Made by a program: the position numbers and the translations under genes. A stretch of DNA of 64,000 nucleotides, taken from positions 1 to 64,000 of the forward strand of contig CAZONI010000007.1 of NCBI GenBank assembly GCA_964581175.1. Reading direction: 5' to 3'. Each line of letters starts with the position of its first letter. Within the stretch, counting starts at the first letter, position 1. The DNA comes from B46-G9 sp964581175. GTDB taxonomy: Bacteria > Desulfobacterota > DSM-4660 > Desulfatiglandales > Desulfatiglandaceae. A model generated the notes under the pieces. It did no database searches, had not been told where the DNA came from, and saw nothing but the letters and a program-made list of their open reading frames with translations. This document shows positions 1 through 7,180 of the stretch, one piece after another.

Positions 1-53
1 TCATTTCAACAATCTTTATAGTTCTGGGGATCGTATTGATTAAGCTTGGGTGA
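1..53 (+). CDS. C-terminal tail of a small membrane protein (partial)
   Basis: The frame starting at base 3 reads ISTIFIVLGIVLIKLG and stops at 51-53. One hydrophobic helix ending in a short basic tail is typical of the last helix of small multidrug-resistance (EmrE-type) transporters. Only 16 residues are visible, so the family is a guess and the gene itself lies mostly left of the window. Confidence 0.35.
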   Translation, partial: ISTIFIVLGIVLIKLG

Positions 54-65
54 GGAATAAGAAAA

Positions 66-83
66 GCCATGCCTGCCCATGGC
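66..83 (+). terminator. candidate stem-loop after the partial membrane gene
   Basis: GCCATG and CATGGC pair around a six-base loop, 12 bases after the stop of the partial gene. Only CTTTG follows, not a true T-run, so this is at best a weak intrinsic terminator. Confidence 0.3.
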
Positions 84-406
84 ATCTTTGTGCGGCGTTA
101 TTTATTGATAGCGGCTCTGTCTCACAGACCACTCATCTTGGTTCTCTTTATCTATTTAATTTTAATTTAAACCAATCAAAATACCACAATCTTGAGCCTA
201 ATTTTGAACAACTAGAAGAACAGAGAAGATATTCCTGATATTCCCAAACGACTGCGCGAAGAATAGGGAGTACTCTTACCCGTTCCCAGTGTTACCTGCA
301 AATCATTGGATAAGATTTCAAGTTCGATCCCGATGGCTTCATTCAGGAGTCCAAGGGGTAGGCCCCCGTTTCTGAATTCGTGTCTCAAAAGTAGGTTTGA
401 ATTGTA
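84..406. other. gap without a recognised gene
   Basis: Bases 84-240 are AT-rich and show nothing clear. On the minus strand, the frame of the downstream stress-regulator gene stays open for about 65 codons after its TAG stop (407-409) until a stop at 212-214. It includes the string GLPLGLLNEAIGIELEIL. I do not recognise it. A 65-codon open stretch arises by chance a few percent of the time, so it may be a decayed gene or nothing. Confidence 0.3.
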
Positions 407-1345
407 CTACATGGTATCTGCTTGAAATTCTTTTGGTTTTACGAAAAATAAAGGACATGGCGCACGCCGAAAAACCTTCTCGGCTACCCCACCCATAAGG
501 GCGCTGATACGCCCAGATCTGCCATGCGTGCTCATCACGATCATGCTGGCACCATCGTTTTGTACAACTGCTGTAATCCGGTCTGCCACATCTCCAACTT
601 CAACACGTGTCTCCTTTCGAATCCCTTTGCTGAAGTCTCCAATGAGGCATGCAGAAAAATCTTGGATCATTCGTTTATCCTCTTTCTCAAGTGTTTTCTC
701 CCAAGGATTCCCCGGAATCTTGGTTAGCTCTTCTGCCCTTCTTTCTGAAATAACGTGGAGGATCAATATTGACGCGTTAAATTTCCTGGCGAAAAAGGCA
801 GCCCAAGAGAAGGCTTCACAGGAGTAAGCTGAAAAATCTGTCGGGACCAAAATCAAGTTCACCGTTTCGAAACCCAACACGAATGACTCCCGCTGATTGC
901 GCCAGTCAGGGCCAAATTTTTCATAGAAAAAAGGTCTCAATCTTGCGAACCACGAACCACTTTTTCTGATTCCTTTCCGGCGCGCGATGATGATTTCCGA
1001 GATGTACTTCGGAAGATCCATCATTTTTTCTTTCGGAACAAAAGCTAGGGCCCCCTCTTCTATGGATTTCACGAAGTGATCTGGACTCATTGCATGAGCC
1101 GTGAGCATTAAGCAAGGAATCCCTTTCTCCCTGCAAAGCTTCAAAAGGTCATAGCCACGGACTCCCATGATGTCCAACACGGCAGCATCGTAATCGTTTT
1201 TTTCAAGAAGTTCCTTGGCGCTTTCATAACTTAGTGCAGTATCCATCTGATATGTGGTGAGGATCTCCGTTAGAGTCTCCAGGACATCCGGCTCATCATC
1301 TACTGCCAGAATCCGTACACCTTCAATATTTATTTCATTGTTCAT
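407..1345 (-). CDS. response regulator receiver fused to a universal stress (UspA) domain
   Basis: 312 aa. Residues about 10-125 are a CheY-like receiver: acidic pair D16-D17, phospho-acceptor D58 in AVLDIMG, T82 in LMLTAH, and the conserved lysine in FVPKEK. Residues about 158-308 are a UspA domain starting LILVPTDFS and ending in an ATP-loop-like segment, STHGRSGRISALMGG, close to the family pattern G-2x-G-9x-G-S/T but with S for the first G and a second G for S/T. AGGAGGG lies 8 bases before the ATG. There is no DNA-binding domain, so the expected output is a phosphorylation-controlled stress protein rather than transcription. The same two domains occur as separate neighbouring genes at 50235/50758 and 57613/58093. 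No kinase lies next to it. Confidence 0.9.
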   Translation of the reverse strand: MNNEINIEGVRILAVDDEPDVLETLTEILTTYQMDTALSYESAKELLEKNDYDAAVLDIMGVRGYDLLKLCREKGIPCLMLTAHAMSPDHFVKSIEEGALAFVPKEKMMDLPKYISEIIIARRKGIRKSGSWFARLRPFFYEKFGPDWRNQRESFVLGFETVNLILVPTDFSAYSCEAFSWAAFFARKFNASILILHVISERRAEELTKIPGNPWEKTLEKEDKRMIQDFSACLIGDFSKGIRKETRVEVGDVADRITAVVQNDGASMIVMSTHGRSGRISALMGGVAEKVFRRAPCPLFFVKPKEFQADTM

Positions 1346-1425
1346 ATCTTATTCCCTCCTAAAAGCTTCTGATCAATTTCATAGTGCTCTTCCGAGATAG
1401 AACTTATGAGCAATCCCGCAGCATG

Positions 1426-1441
1426 AGCATTCATTTGGCCA
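1426..1441 (-). promoter_or_regulatory. candidate sigma-54 promoter for the receiver-Usp gene
   Basis: Reads TGGCCAAATGAATGCT on the minus strand: GG and GC spaced by ten bases as in -24/-12 promoters, about 80 bases before the start codon. A match of this quality is expected a few times by chance in 64 kb, and it overlaps a transposase remnant, so support is weak. Confidence 0.25.
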
Positions 1442-1590
1442 CCTAGGCCACAACTTTTCTGACCTGCTGTTATCTCTCATTCAGGCAAAGGTGGCGATCT
1501 GTGACCGGGGGTACCGGGGCAACCGTATGGTCAACGGCATCAGAGAGGAGCAGCATTTTGGCTGTCTTCGATTTTCACAACTGGAATCAG
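1431..1590 (+). pseudogene. transposase remnant (IS1182/IS5-like)
   Basis: The plus frame through 1437 and 1491 reads GHNFSDLL, then AKVAICDRGYRGNRMVNG. The GH-T/N opening and the D-R/K-GYRG signature are typical of DDE transposases of the IS1182/IS5 type. Only about 50 codons remain, with no start, no inverted repeats found, and a stop near 1606. It is a scar of an insertion sequence at the left edge of the carbohydrate locus. Confidence 0.5.
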
Positions 1591-1629
1591 GCTTATTTCA
1601 CCCAGCTTTTTGAGATCCGCCTCCATACA

Positions 1630-2559
1630 TCATTTTCCTTCGAAATATTTTAACAGATTTTCAACTGCAACAGAAGTGGCTCGTGACACACTTTCAATGG
1701 TATAGCCGCCGATATGCGGTGTGGCAATCACCCGATCATGAATAAGGAGCGGACCCGTATCGGGGGGTTCACGGTCGTATACATCCAGCGCCAGCCCGGC
1801 TATACGGCCTTCAATGAGACCTTCCAGGACGCCCGCTACGTCAATGAGAGAGGAGCGGGCCGTGTTGACGAGAAAGACTCCGGGCTTTAACCGTCGAATT
1901 GAATCACGATCCAGAATCGCACGACCTTTCTCCTGCTCAGGGCAGTGGAGACTTATGATATCGCTGCTGATGAAGACGTTCTCCAGCGTCGTAAACTGAA
2001 ATCTCGGCGAAGGAACGAAGTCTTGATCCGGAAAGGTATCATAAGCCATCACATTCATTCCAAAAGCCAGTGCCATTTGGGATACCAGTTGTCCAATTCT
2101 GCCGCACCCGATCAATCCGAGCGTGCGTTCATGCAACTCAAATCCTTTGCGTCTTTGCCACAATCCAGCTTTCATCTGTGCGTCACTGAAAGGAATCGAA
2201 CGGGTGAGCGCCAAAATCATCCCCAGGGTGAGTTCGGCGACCCCTCGTGCATTGGCCCCCTCGGCACACATGATTTTGATTCTCAGTCGTTGCGCCGCCT
2301 CAATATCAATGTTATTAATGCCGGTGCCGTTGCGGCTGATGACTTTCAGATCAACGGCAGTCTCCAACACGGTAGCGGAGATAGGTTCCACTCCGGCCAG
2401 GTAACCGGCGCAACCCGGCAGCAGGTGGTTCAACTCATCTTCTCCGGGCATTTTTCCGGGTGCCGAAAATACAAGCTCAAATCCTTTTCGGGTCAGCAAA
2501 TCCAGGGCCGGATCGCCATCTTTGGTCAAGGATCTGGGCGTAACCAGTATTTTTTTCAT
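1630..2559 (-). CDS. D-2-hydroxyacid dehydrogenase (phosphoglycerate-dehydrogenase-like)
   Basis: 309 aa from the ATG at 2559, chosen over one 11 codons upstream because GAGGG sits just before it. It oxidises or reduces a 2-hydroxy/2-oxo acid with NAD(H). The NAD-binding fold has GLIGCGRIG near residue 146. The catalytic Arg is in NTARSSLID, the Glu in DREPP, and the His in ATPHIGGYT near the C-terminus. It has no ACT domain, unlike most SerA enzymes, so serine biosynthesis is not implied. Its start lies 13 bases beyond the stop of the shikimate-dehydrogenase-like gene, so the two are co-transcribed. Within a sugar-type locus it probably acts on a catabolic intermediate; the substrate is unknown. 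Confidence 0.85.
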   Translation of the reverse strand: MKKILVTPRSLTKDGDPALDLLTRKGFELVFSAPGKMPGEDELNHLLPGCAGYLAGVEPISATVLETAVDLKVISRNGTGINNIDIEAAQRLRIKIMCAEGANARGVAELTLGMILALTRSIPFSDAQMKAGLWQRRKGFELHERTLGLIGCGRIGQLVSQMALAFGMNVMAYDTFPDQDFVPSPRFQFTTLENVFISSDIISLHCPEQEKGRAILDRDSIRRLKPGVFLVNTARSSLIDVAGVLEGLIEGRIAGLALDVYDREPPDTGPLLIHDRVIATPHIGGYTIESVSRATSVAVENLLKYFEGK

Positions 2560-2572
2560 TATTTCCCTCTTA

Positions 2573-3526
2573 TCAGCGCAATCGGCTGGCAATTTCCGAC
2601 AGCTGGTTGAATTGCGGTCCTTTCACGGGAATCTCGATGTCAAACACCTCGGCAATCACCCGCGTCCAGCCGTGAATGAAGTATGCCCAACCGTCTTCTA
2701 TTTGCAGATGTCTGCTTTTCTGTTGCGCTTCGGCTTGTTCCAGAAAAATCAGATTTCCGCGGTAGTTAAGTTCCCATATGACACCTTCGGCAGGAAATAT
2801 CGCGCCATCAGTGAGTGGAGATCCCGGCGCGTCTTTACCCAGACCCGTGGCATTGACCACCAGGGACCCCGGAGACAGGTCCCTGACGACCGCATCATTG
2901 TCTATCGGGTTGGGGGTGAGAAAATACTCCACCGGCGTTGGGGATTCAAGTCTTTGGTGAATATGCCGGATTTCGTCCAAACGGGGTTGACTGCGATTCG
3001 TAACGATAATCTTTGATGGCCGGTCATTCCCATGAGACGCTTCCATTAAATAGGACGTGATCGCTATGGTTGAACCGCCGGCACCGAGTAAAAGAGCGCT
3101 GGCTCCTGTTTCGAACCAGTATCGGGGCGGCAGAAATGCCTCAATGGCAAGACCGCTGGTGATCGGATCTTTGGCATGGCCGATCAGTTTGTTGTTTCGT
3201 TTGGATATACAGCTGATTTCGCCCATGATCCGGGCATAGGGATCCAGCTCTTCAAAGAACTCCCGACAGGCTTTCAATAAATCGATTTTATGTGTGGTTA
3301 CCAGGGCCCCGCGCGACAACGGGTCGTTCTTGATGAATTCTACGGCCTTGCGATAGGCCTGGGGCTCGTCGTGGGGCTTAAAATCGATCCCCTTGATGAC
3401 AACATCCGTGAGATCAAGGGCTTTGGCCCATTCGGGAAACACTTTCATTATCGATGAATTGCCGGTCGTCACCCCGATAAAATACAATGTTGGTCGAGTC
3501 GCTTTCACATATTCTCTAGCTCCCAT
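2573..3526 (-). CDS. shikimate/quinate dehydrogenase-like oxidoreductase
   Basis: 317 aa. The N-terminal substrate domain carries the lysine of VTTHK (family: VTxPxK), and AKDP holds the Asp that pairs with it. A Rossmann-type segment follows with LLGAGGSTIAI near residue 147, and NATGLG corresponds to the family NATPLG motif. Both catalytic positions are kept, but the sequence around them departs from biosynthetic AroE, it is longer, and it sits in a catabolic cluster. A role in oxidising a polyol or cyclitol is therefore more likely than aromatic amino acid synthesis. That is inference. It lies between the broken FGGY kinase and the hydroxyacid dehydrogenase on the same strand. Confidence 0.75.
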   Translation of the reverse strand: MGAREYVKATRPTLYFIGVTTGNSSIMKVFPEWAKALDLTDVVIKGIDFKPHDEPQAYRKAVEFIKNDPLSRGALVTTHKIDLLKACREFFEELDPYARIMGEISCISKRNNKLIGHAKDPITSGLAIEAFLPPRYWFETGASALLLGAGGSTIAITSYLMEASHGNDRPSKIIVTNRSQPRLDEIRHIHQRLESPTPVEYFLTPNPIDNDAVVRDLSPGSLVVNATGLGKDAPGSPLTDGAIFPAEGVIWELNYRGNLIFLEQAEAQQKSRHLQIEDGWAYFIHGWTRVIAEVFDIEIPVKGPQFNQLSEIASRLR

Positions 3527-3543
3527 CCACGATTTCCTCCGAT

Positions 3544-4129
3544 CTAAATTTCCCGAACCGCATCGATGGCCTGAATATGCGCCCGACAGCGCTTCAGCTG
3601 TCTCCGGTACAGTTCATTATTTTCGGGCAGGCGTCGTTTTGCGACCGGTTTTTGTCCATTGTTCGGCGGCCTTGTCAAGGTCTCCAAGAATTCCGGCAGC
3701 ATAACCCGCCAGCAAGGCCAGACCTCTAGGGGCGCCTTCCGACGCTTTGATCTGAAAGACTGTTACCCCCGGCACATCGGCTTTGATCTGATTCCAGACG
3801 CGACTTTTTTCTCCGCTGCCGGTGATGCGAATTTCCGAAATACCCAGGTCCCGGCATAAAGTATTAAGGATTTGCGGGTAAATACCATACTCCAAGATTT
3901 TGTCCGTGAGATCCGGCTCAAGCCTTTCAGTTGCGGCTGAAAAAACCTAGGCAGTTCCGGCGACGTCGATGCAGATTCCGAGCCGGGTAGCACCGCAGGC
4001 CAGAAAACTGGCCACCGTGTCTCCGCATCCGGCGGCGACCAGCGTTCCGGGGGATAGCCCGCATTTCGATGCCATGACGTTCGTTGCTTGGGTACCGATG
4101 TCCACCCCGATGAGATCCTTTTCCGTTAT
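3544..4129 (-). pseudogene. broken FGGY-family carbohydrate kinase
   Basis: Pieces of an FGGY kinase follow in order: the N-terminal phosphate-1 motif LIGVDIGTQ, then GCGDTVASFLACGATR and VDVAGTA from the middle, then ISEIRITGSGEKSRVWNQI and the tail ENNELYRRQLKR. Breaks seen: an in-frame TAG at about 3948-3950 where VAGTAS is expected, at least two internal deletions (about 195 codons remain of a usual 480-520), and a frameshift near 3650 before the last 30 codons. The start also looks mutated: AGGAGG at 4135-4140 is followed by ATA (4127-4129) where ATG would fit. The intact kinase at 7181-8734 may cover the function. Confidence 0.85.
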
Positions 4130-4253
4130 TTCACCCTCCTCATTTCGGATTCCCGATGATCTACCCGGGCATAGGATACACTGGGCAAACGAACGGAGGA
4201 ACTCCTTTCAATAAGCTATAACTTCTATAGGCTTTCAATTTGGAAAAATCAAT

Positions 4254-4296
4254 AAAAATATGCAAATGATAGAAAATGAAACAAAAATATGCAAAT
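4254..4296. promoter_or_regulatory. direct repeat, candidate operator of the DeoR regulator
   Basis: AAAAATATGCAAAT occurs exactly at 4254-4267 and again at 4283-4296, 29 bases apart, between the DeoR gene and the minus-strand dehydrogenase/kinase genes. The copies overlap the candidate minus promoter. Tandem operators are usual for DeoR-type repressors, so this is a good autoregulatory candidate. Confidence 0.5.
4266..4294 (-). promoter_or_regulatory. candidate sigma-70 promoter for the minus-strand kinase/dehydrogenase genes
   Basis: On the minus strand, TTGCAT (4289-4294), a 17-base spacer and TATCAT (4266-4271). The -35 lies inside one copy of the 14-base repeat and the -10 abuts the other, so a bound repressor would block it. 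Confidence 0.4.
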
Positions 4297-4309
4297 TCGA
4301 AAAAATATA

Positions 4310-4338
4310 TTGACAAACAAAAATAGACATCGCATAAG
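4310..4338 (+). promoter_or_regulatory. candidate sigma-70 promoter of the DeoR gene
   Basis: TTGACA at 4310-4315, 17 bases, then CATAAG at 4333-4338, about 80 bases before the start codon. It is divergent from the minus-strand promoter and just downstream of the repeat pair. Confidence 0.5.
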
Positions 4339-4421
4339 ACTTGAAAACTATCAAAATCCGTACAACGATTTCTCATGGATAAACAAGCCCACTCTGCGGG
4401 TGGCGTAGTGCAGGAATGAAA

Positions 4422-5210
4422 ATGGCCAGCGATGCCAATGACACCATGTTTGCCGAAGAGCGCAAACTCAAAATCATAGACCTCCTTAGTCAAAACAAAA
4501 AAGTGACAGTCGCCGAGCTGGTTCATTTATTCAATGTATCGAGTGCGACCATTCGCAGTGATTTGCGAGATTTGAATAATAAAGGGCAGATTATCCGCAC
4601 CCACGGCGGAGCCATTATCGAAAGCGGGCCGGGTTTTGAACAGGAAACAGAACAAAAACGCGATTTGAATCTCGCCGCCGAGCAGCAAATCGCACGGATT
4701 GCGATTGAACTTATTAATGATGGCGACACGGTCATTTTCGATACCGGTACCACGACCGTGGAGCTAGCCAAGCTATTAAGTAAACGCCGTCGAGTTACGG
4801 CTGTGACCAATGATCTTGAGATTGCCAGGTGCTTGGGAGAAATGGATTCCATCAGCGTTCTAATGCTAGGCGGTGAGGTACGCAAGAAATTTCACTGTAC
4901 CGTCGGTGCGGCCGGCATCAAAATGCTGGCGCAATTGTCGGTTGACAAGGCGTTTATGGACACCAACAGTCTTTCGATTTCTAATGGCGCTTCGACGCCG
5001 AACATCCAGCAGGCCGAAACCAAAAAAGCGATGATTTCCAGCGCCAAAAAGGTCATTCTATTGTGCAGTAGCCGCAGGCTCGGGAAGGATTCTTTCGCGC
5101 ATTTTGCATCCCTTGATCAAATCGACACCCTGGTCATCGAGCAGATTGAAGAGAGCGAAAAATTTGAGTTTCAAGAAAGAGGCGTGGAGGTTCTCACAGC
5201 CTCTTGTTAG
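4422..5210 (+). CDS. DeoR-family transcriptional regulator
   Basis: 262 aa from the ATG at 4422, which has AGGA six bases upstream. The ATG at 4416 is too close to that site, and one at 4446 lacks any. An N-terminal winged helix-turn-helix follows the classic DeoR pattern, running from KLKIIDLL through VAELVHLFNVSSATIRSDL to RTHGGAI. The C-terminal domain is the sugar-phosphate sensor fold with DTGTTTVELAKLL near residue 110. Family members repress sugar genes until a phosphorylated intermediate binds. It most likely controls the divergent kinase/dehydrogenase genes and perhaps the isomerase downstream. Confidence 0.88.
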   Translation: MASDANDTMFAEERKLKIIDLLSQNKKVTVAELVHLFNVSSATIRSDLRDLNNKGQIIRTHGGAIIESGPGFEQETEQKRDLNLAAEQQIARIAIELINDGDTVIFDTGTTTVELAKLLSKRRRVTAVTNDLEIARCLGEMDSISVLMLGGEVRKKFHCTVGAAGIKMLAQLSVDKAFMDTNSLSISNGASTPNIQQAETKKAMISSAKKVILLCSSRRLGKDSFAHFASLDQIDTLVIEQIEESEKFEFQERGVEVLTASC

Positions 5211-5390
5211 GAACTTCCCCATAAATAATAGCAGATCGATAATCATAAAGACAGAAGTCCTTAGGTTTTCAATATTCAATTATTTTCAGATCCTCCGGAC
5301 TTGAAACGGTAGTGACGTAACTAGCTCAGAAAATGGGTTGAAAAGTCTTTTGCTCAGCAAGATCCAGCCGTACTCAGAAAGGACGGAAGC

Positions 5391-5987
5391 ATGTGTAAAA
5401 AATCAACCTTATCCGGCCGCGATATTGATCGCACCTTTACGATCTTATTTAACTTGGCAGACGGGAAGAGTCCCTCCCAGCCCAGCACCAAGCGATACTT
5501 GGCCGATGTCAAAAAGATGTTTGTCGATCCAGCGGCAGCGGAGCGAATTCTCGCAAAAGAAAATCCCTTGGTGTATGAATTCCATGAGCTTGGGATACCC
5601 AGCGACCCAGGGGATCTCGCTTTTGGTACCAGTATTACTTATCCCGGCCAAGTGGCCGGCGAATTTTACATGACCAAAGGGCATTTTCACCAGATTCTGG
5701 AAACAGCCGAAGTGTACTACTGCTTTCAGGGCTATGGCATGATGATGATGGAGAACCCGGAAGGGCAATGGGATTGTCAGGAGCTCACGCCAGGCAAGGC
5801 GGTGTATGTCCCCAAGCGATTTGCTCATCGCAGTATTAATATCGGAAAAGCCCCTTTTATTACTTTCTTTTGTTTTCGCGCCGACGCCGGTCATGACTAT
5901 AAGACCATCGAAACCAAGGGATTTCGCAAAATAGTGGTGGAAGAAAACGGAAAACCTGCCATCCTTGACAATCCGCGCTGGAAGTAA
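5391..5987 (+). CDS. cupin-type glucose-6-phosphate isomerase
   Basis: 198 aa, the usual size of the archaeal-type (PF06560) phosphoglucose isomerase, which interconverts glucose-6-P and fructose-6-P with a bound metal. The metal site is visible: TKGHFH, then the Glu of TAEVYYCFQGYG, and a third His in PKRFAHRSIN. Upstream, GGACGG is a usable ribosome site. Cupin isomerases occur in archaea and scattered bacteria, often by transfer. Here it lies 180 bases after the DeoR gene on the same strand, which suggests that a hexose or related phosphosugar is made in this pathway. The true substrate could be another aldose phosphate. Confidence 0.85.
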   Translation: MCKKSTLSGRDIDRTFTILFNLADGKSPSQPSTKRYLADVKKMFVDPAAAERILAKENPLVYEFHELGIPSDPGDLAFGTSITYPGQVAGEFYMTKGHFHQILETAEVYYCFQGYGMMMMENPEGQWDCQELTPGKAVYVPKRFAHRSINIGKAPFITFFCFRADAGHDYKTIETKGFRKIVVEENGKPAILDNPRWK

Positions 5988-6217
5988 CCGGAGCCCGGCG
6001 AAGCGAATCTCCTCCCACAGAGCGGGAGGCATCATGAGGCCCTCCTGAGGGAGGCTCAGGGAGAAAGCCATTTCTTCCATTCCGAGGCTCCGGGCTGGTT
6101 CTTTTTGTGGCACCCTCTCACCAGTCACTCCGGAAAAGGCTTCCTCCCTGAGCGGCACGCCCTTCCAGACCCCGGATTGCGAGAACCTATCCGGGTCCTC
6201 CACCAAAGGTGGAAGGT
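5988..6217. other. G+C-rich, highly structured gap with no gene
   Basis: Short hairpins are packed here: CCTCCC/GGGAGG around 6013-6031 and CCTCC/GGAGG around 6043-6056. A wider pairing joins CCGGAGCC (about 5989-5996) and GGCTCCGG (about 6084-6091), followed by TTCTTTTTG. The last could end transcription of the isomerase gene. A minus-strand open frame crosses it but has no recognisable product. It may be a dispersed repeat. Confidence 0.35.
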
Positions 6218-6404
6218 TTAATCAAAGCTAAGCTCTTGAGAAGCAATAGGCCCGGTTGAGCTGCGGGAGGAGAACCTGTACCGGCAGAGAGATGACGCCC
6301 CTATTTTTCTCTGCAAACCTGCGGGGTTTACGGTATTGAACTCAAACATTCCGTAGTGGTGCGGAATCAGGCAGGCAATGTTTGGGTTTTTGGCCCGACC
6401 GGTC
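6218..6404 (-). pseudogene. remnant of a UlaG-like metallo-beta-lactamase-fold hydrolase (C-terminus)
   Basis: Directly after the GntR stop, the minus frame reads KNPNIACLIPHHYGMFEFNT, matching the last metal-binding His stretch of lactonase-type MBL hydrolases (family: IPxHYGMF). The rest is garbled, and a short frameshifted tail follows before the stop at 6218-6220. If read correctly, the operon once ended with a sugar lactonase. Confidence 0.5.
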
Positions 6405-7136
6405 TCAGTACCGGGTCAATTTACAGCTGTAACGATAGCGATCACCGCGATAGACTCCTCTAACATATTCGACCGCCTCGTGATTGATTGAAAACGCAAG
6501 GCGCCGGATTACCAAGGTCGGGCAGGGAACTTTCAGTTCCAACAGGCGGGTTTCCTCGCGGGTGGCCATCGTGACTTCGATGGTTTGTTCCGCCTCTTTC
6601 AATCGAATGCCTTTTTTCTCCAGAATTCTGTATAGAGACTGCGTGTAATCCTCGTCAAGGCTGAGTCCAAATTTCGCCGGGATGTAGGAATGCAGGATTC
6701 CCAGTGGTATACCGTCGACCACCATCAAACGCTTCAGCGAAAAGACGCTTTCATCCGGGGCCAGCTTCAGGAGTGTGTCGATTCCGGATGGTGCCTTAAT
6801 ATACGCCATCGCAATGACTTTCTTGTAGGCATCTCTGCCGACCATTTCTTCCGTGAAGCTTTTCAAAACCGGTAGCTGTTCTTCGATCTTGCGGCGCTTG
6901 ACAAAGGTTCCCTTGCCCTTCTTTTTGTCTATTAAACCGTCGTAAACAAGGAGTTCGACTGCCTTTCTGACGGTGGCACGGCTGACACCGTAAATCTGCT
7001 GCAGTTCATTCTCCGAGGGGATCATATCCCCTTCCTTTAGCTCCTCGCTTTCAATCTTGTTATGAAAGATTTCCTTTAGCTGAAAATAGAGCGGTTTAAA
7101 ACTATCGTGGTCAAGACTTTCGTATCTCCCCGACAT
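6405..7136 (-). CDS. GntR-family regulator with UTRA effector domain (HutC/FarR type)
   Basis: 243 aa. The N-terminal winged helix has IPSENELQQIYGVSRATVR near residues 42-60 and LIDKKKGKGTFV for the wing. The C-terminal half (about 85-240) is a UTRA ligand domain with SLKRLMVVDGIPLG and the closing VYRGDRYRYSCKL. Such proteins are repressors released by a pathway intermediate. It is the last gene of the five-gene minus operon starting at 11745, 44 bases after the kinase, so it probably controls its own operon. The inverted repeat at 11851-11876 is the best candidate site. Confidence 0.9.
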   Translation of the reverse strand: MSGRYESLDHDSFKPLYFQLKEIFHNKIESEELKEGDMIPSENELQQIYGVSRATVRKAVELLVYDGLIDKKKGKGTFVKRRKIEEQLPVLKSFTEEMVGRDAYKKVIAMAYIKAPSGIDTLLKLAPDESVFSLKRLMVVDGIPLGILHSYIPAKFGLSLDEDYTQSLYRILEKKGIRLKEAEQTIEVTMATREETRLLELKVPCPTLVIRRLAFSINHEAVEYVRGVYRGDRYRYSCKLTRY

Positions 7137-7180
7137 GCTTTCCTCTTCATTTCCAGGCAGGCAGAAAATACCTCCTGCAG

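Noticed and set aside
50..238. 62-codon open frame on the plus strand at the left edge
   Set aside because: No ribosome site, low-complexity AT-rich translation and no recognisable product.
5445..6206. 253-codon open frame on the minus strand covering the cupin isomerase
   Set aside because: Antisense to an intact cupin gene for most of its length; the rest crosses a hairpin-rich gap and has no family match.
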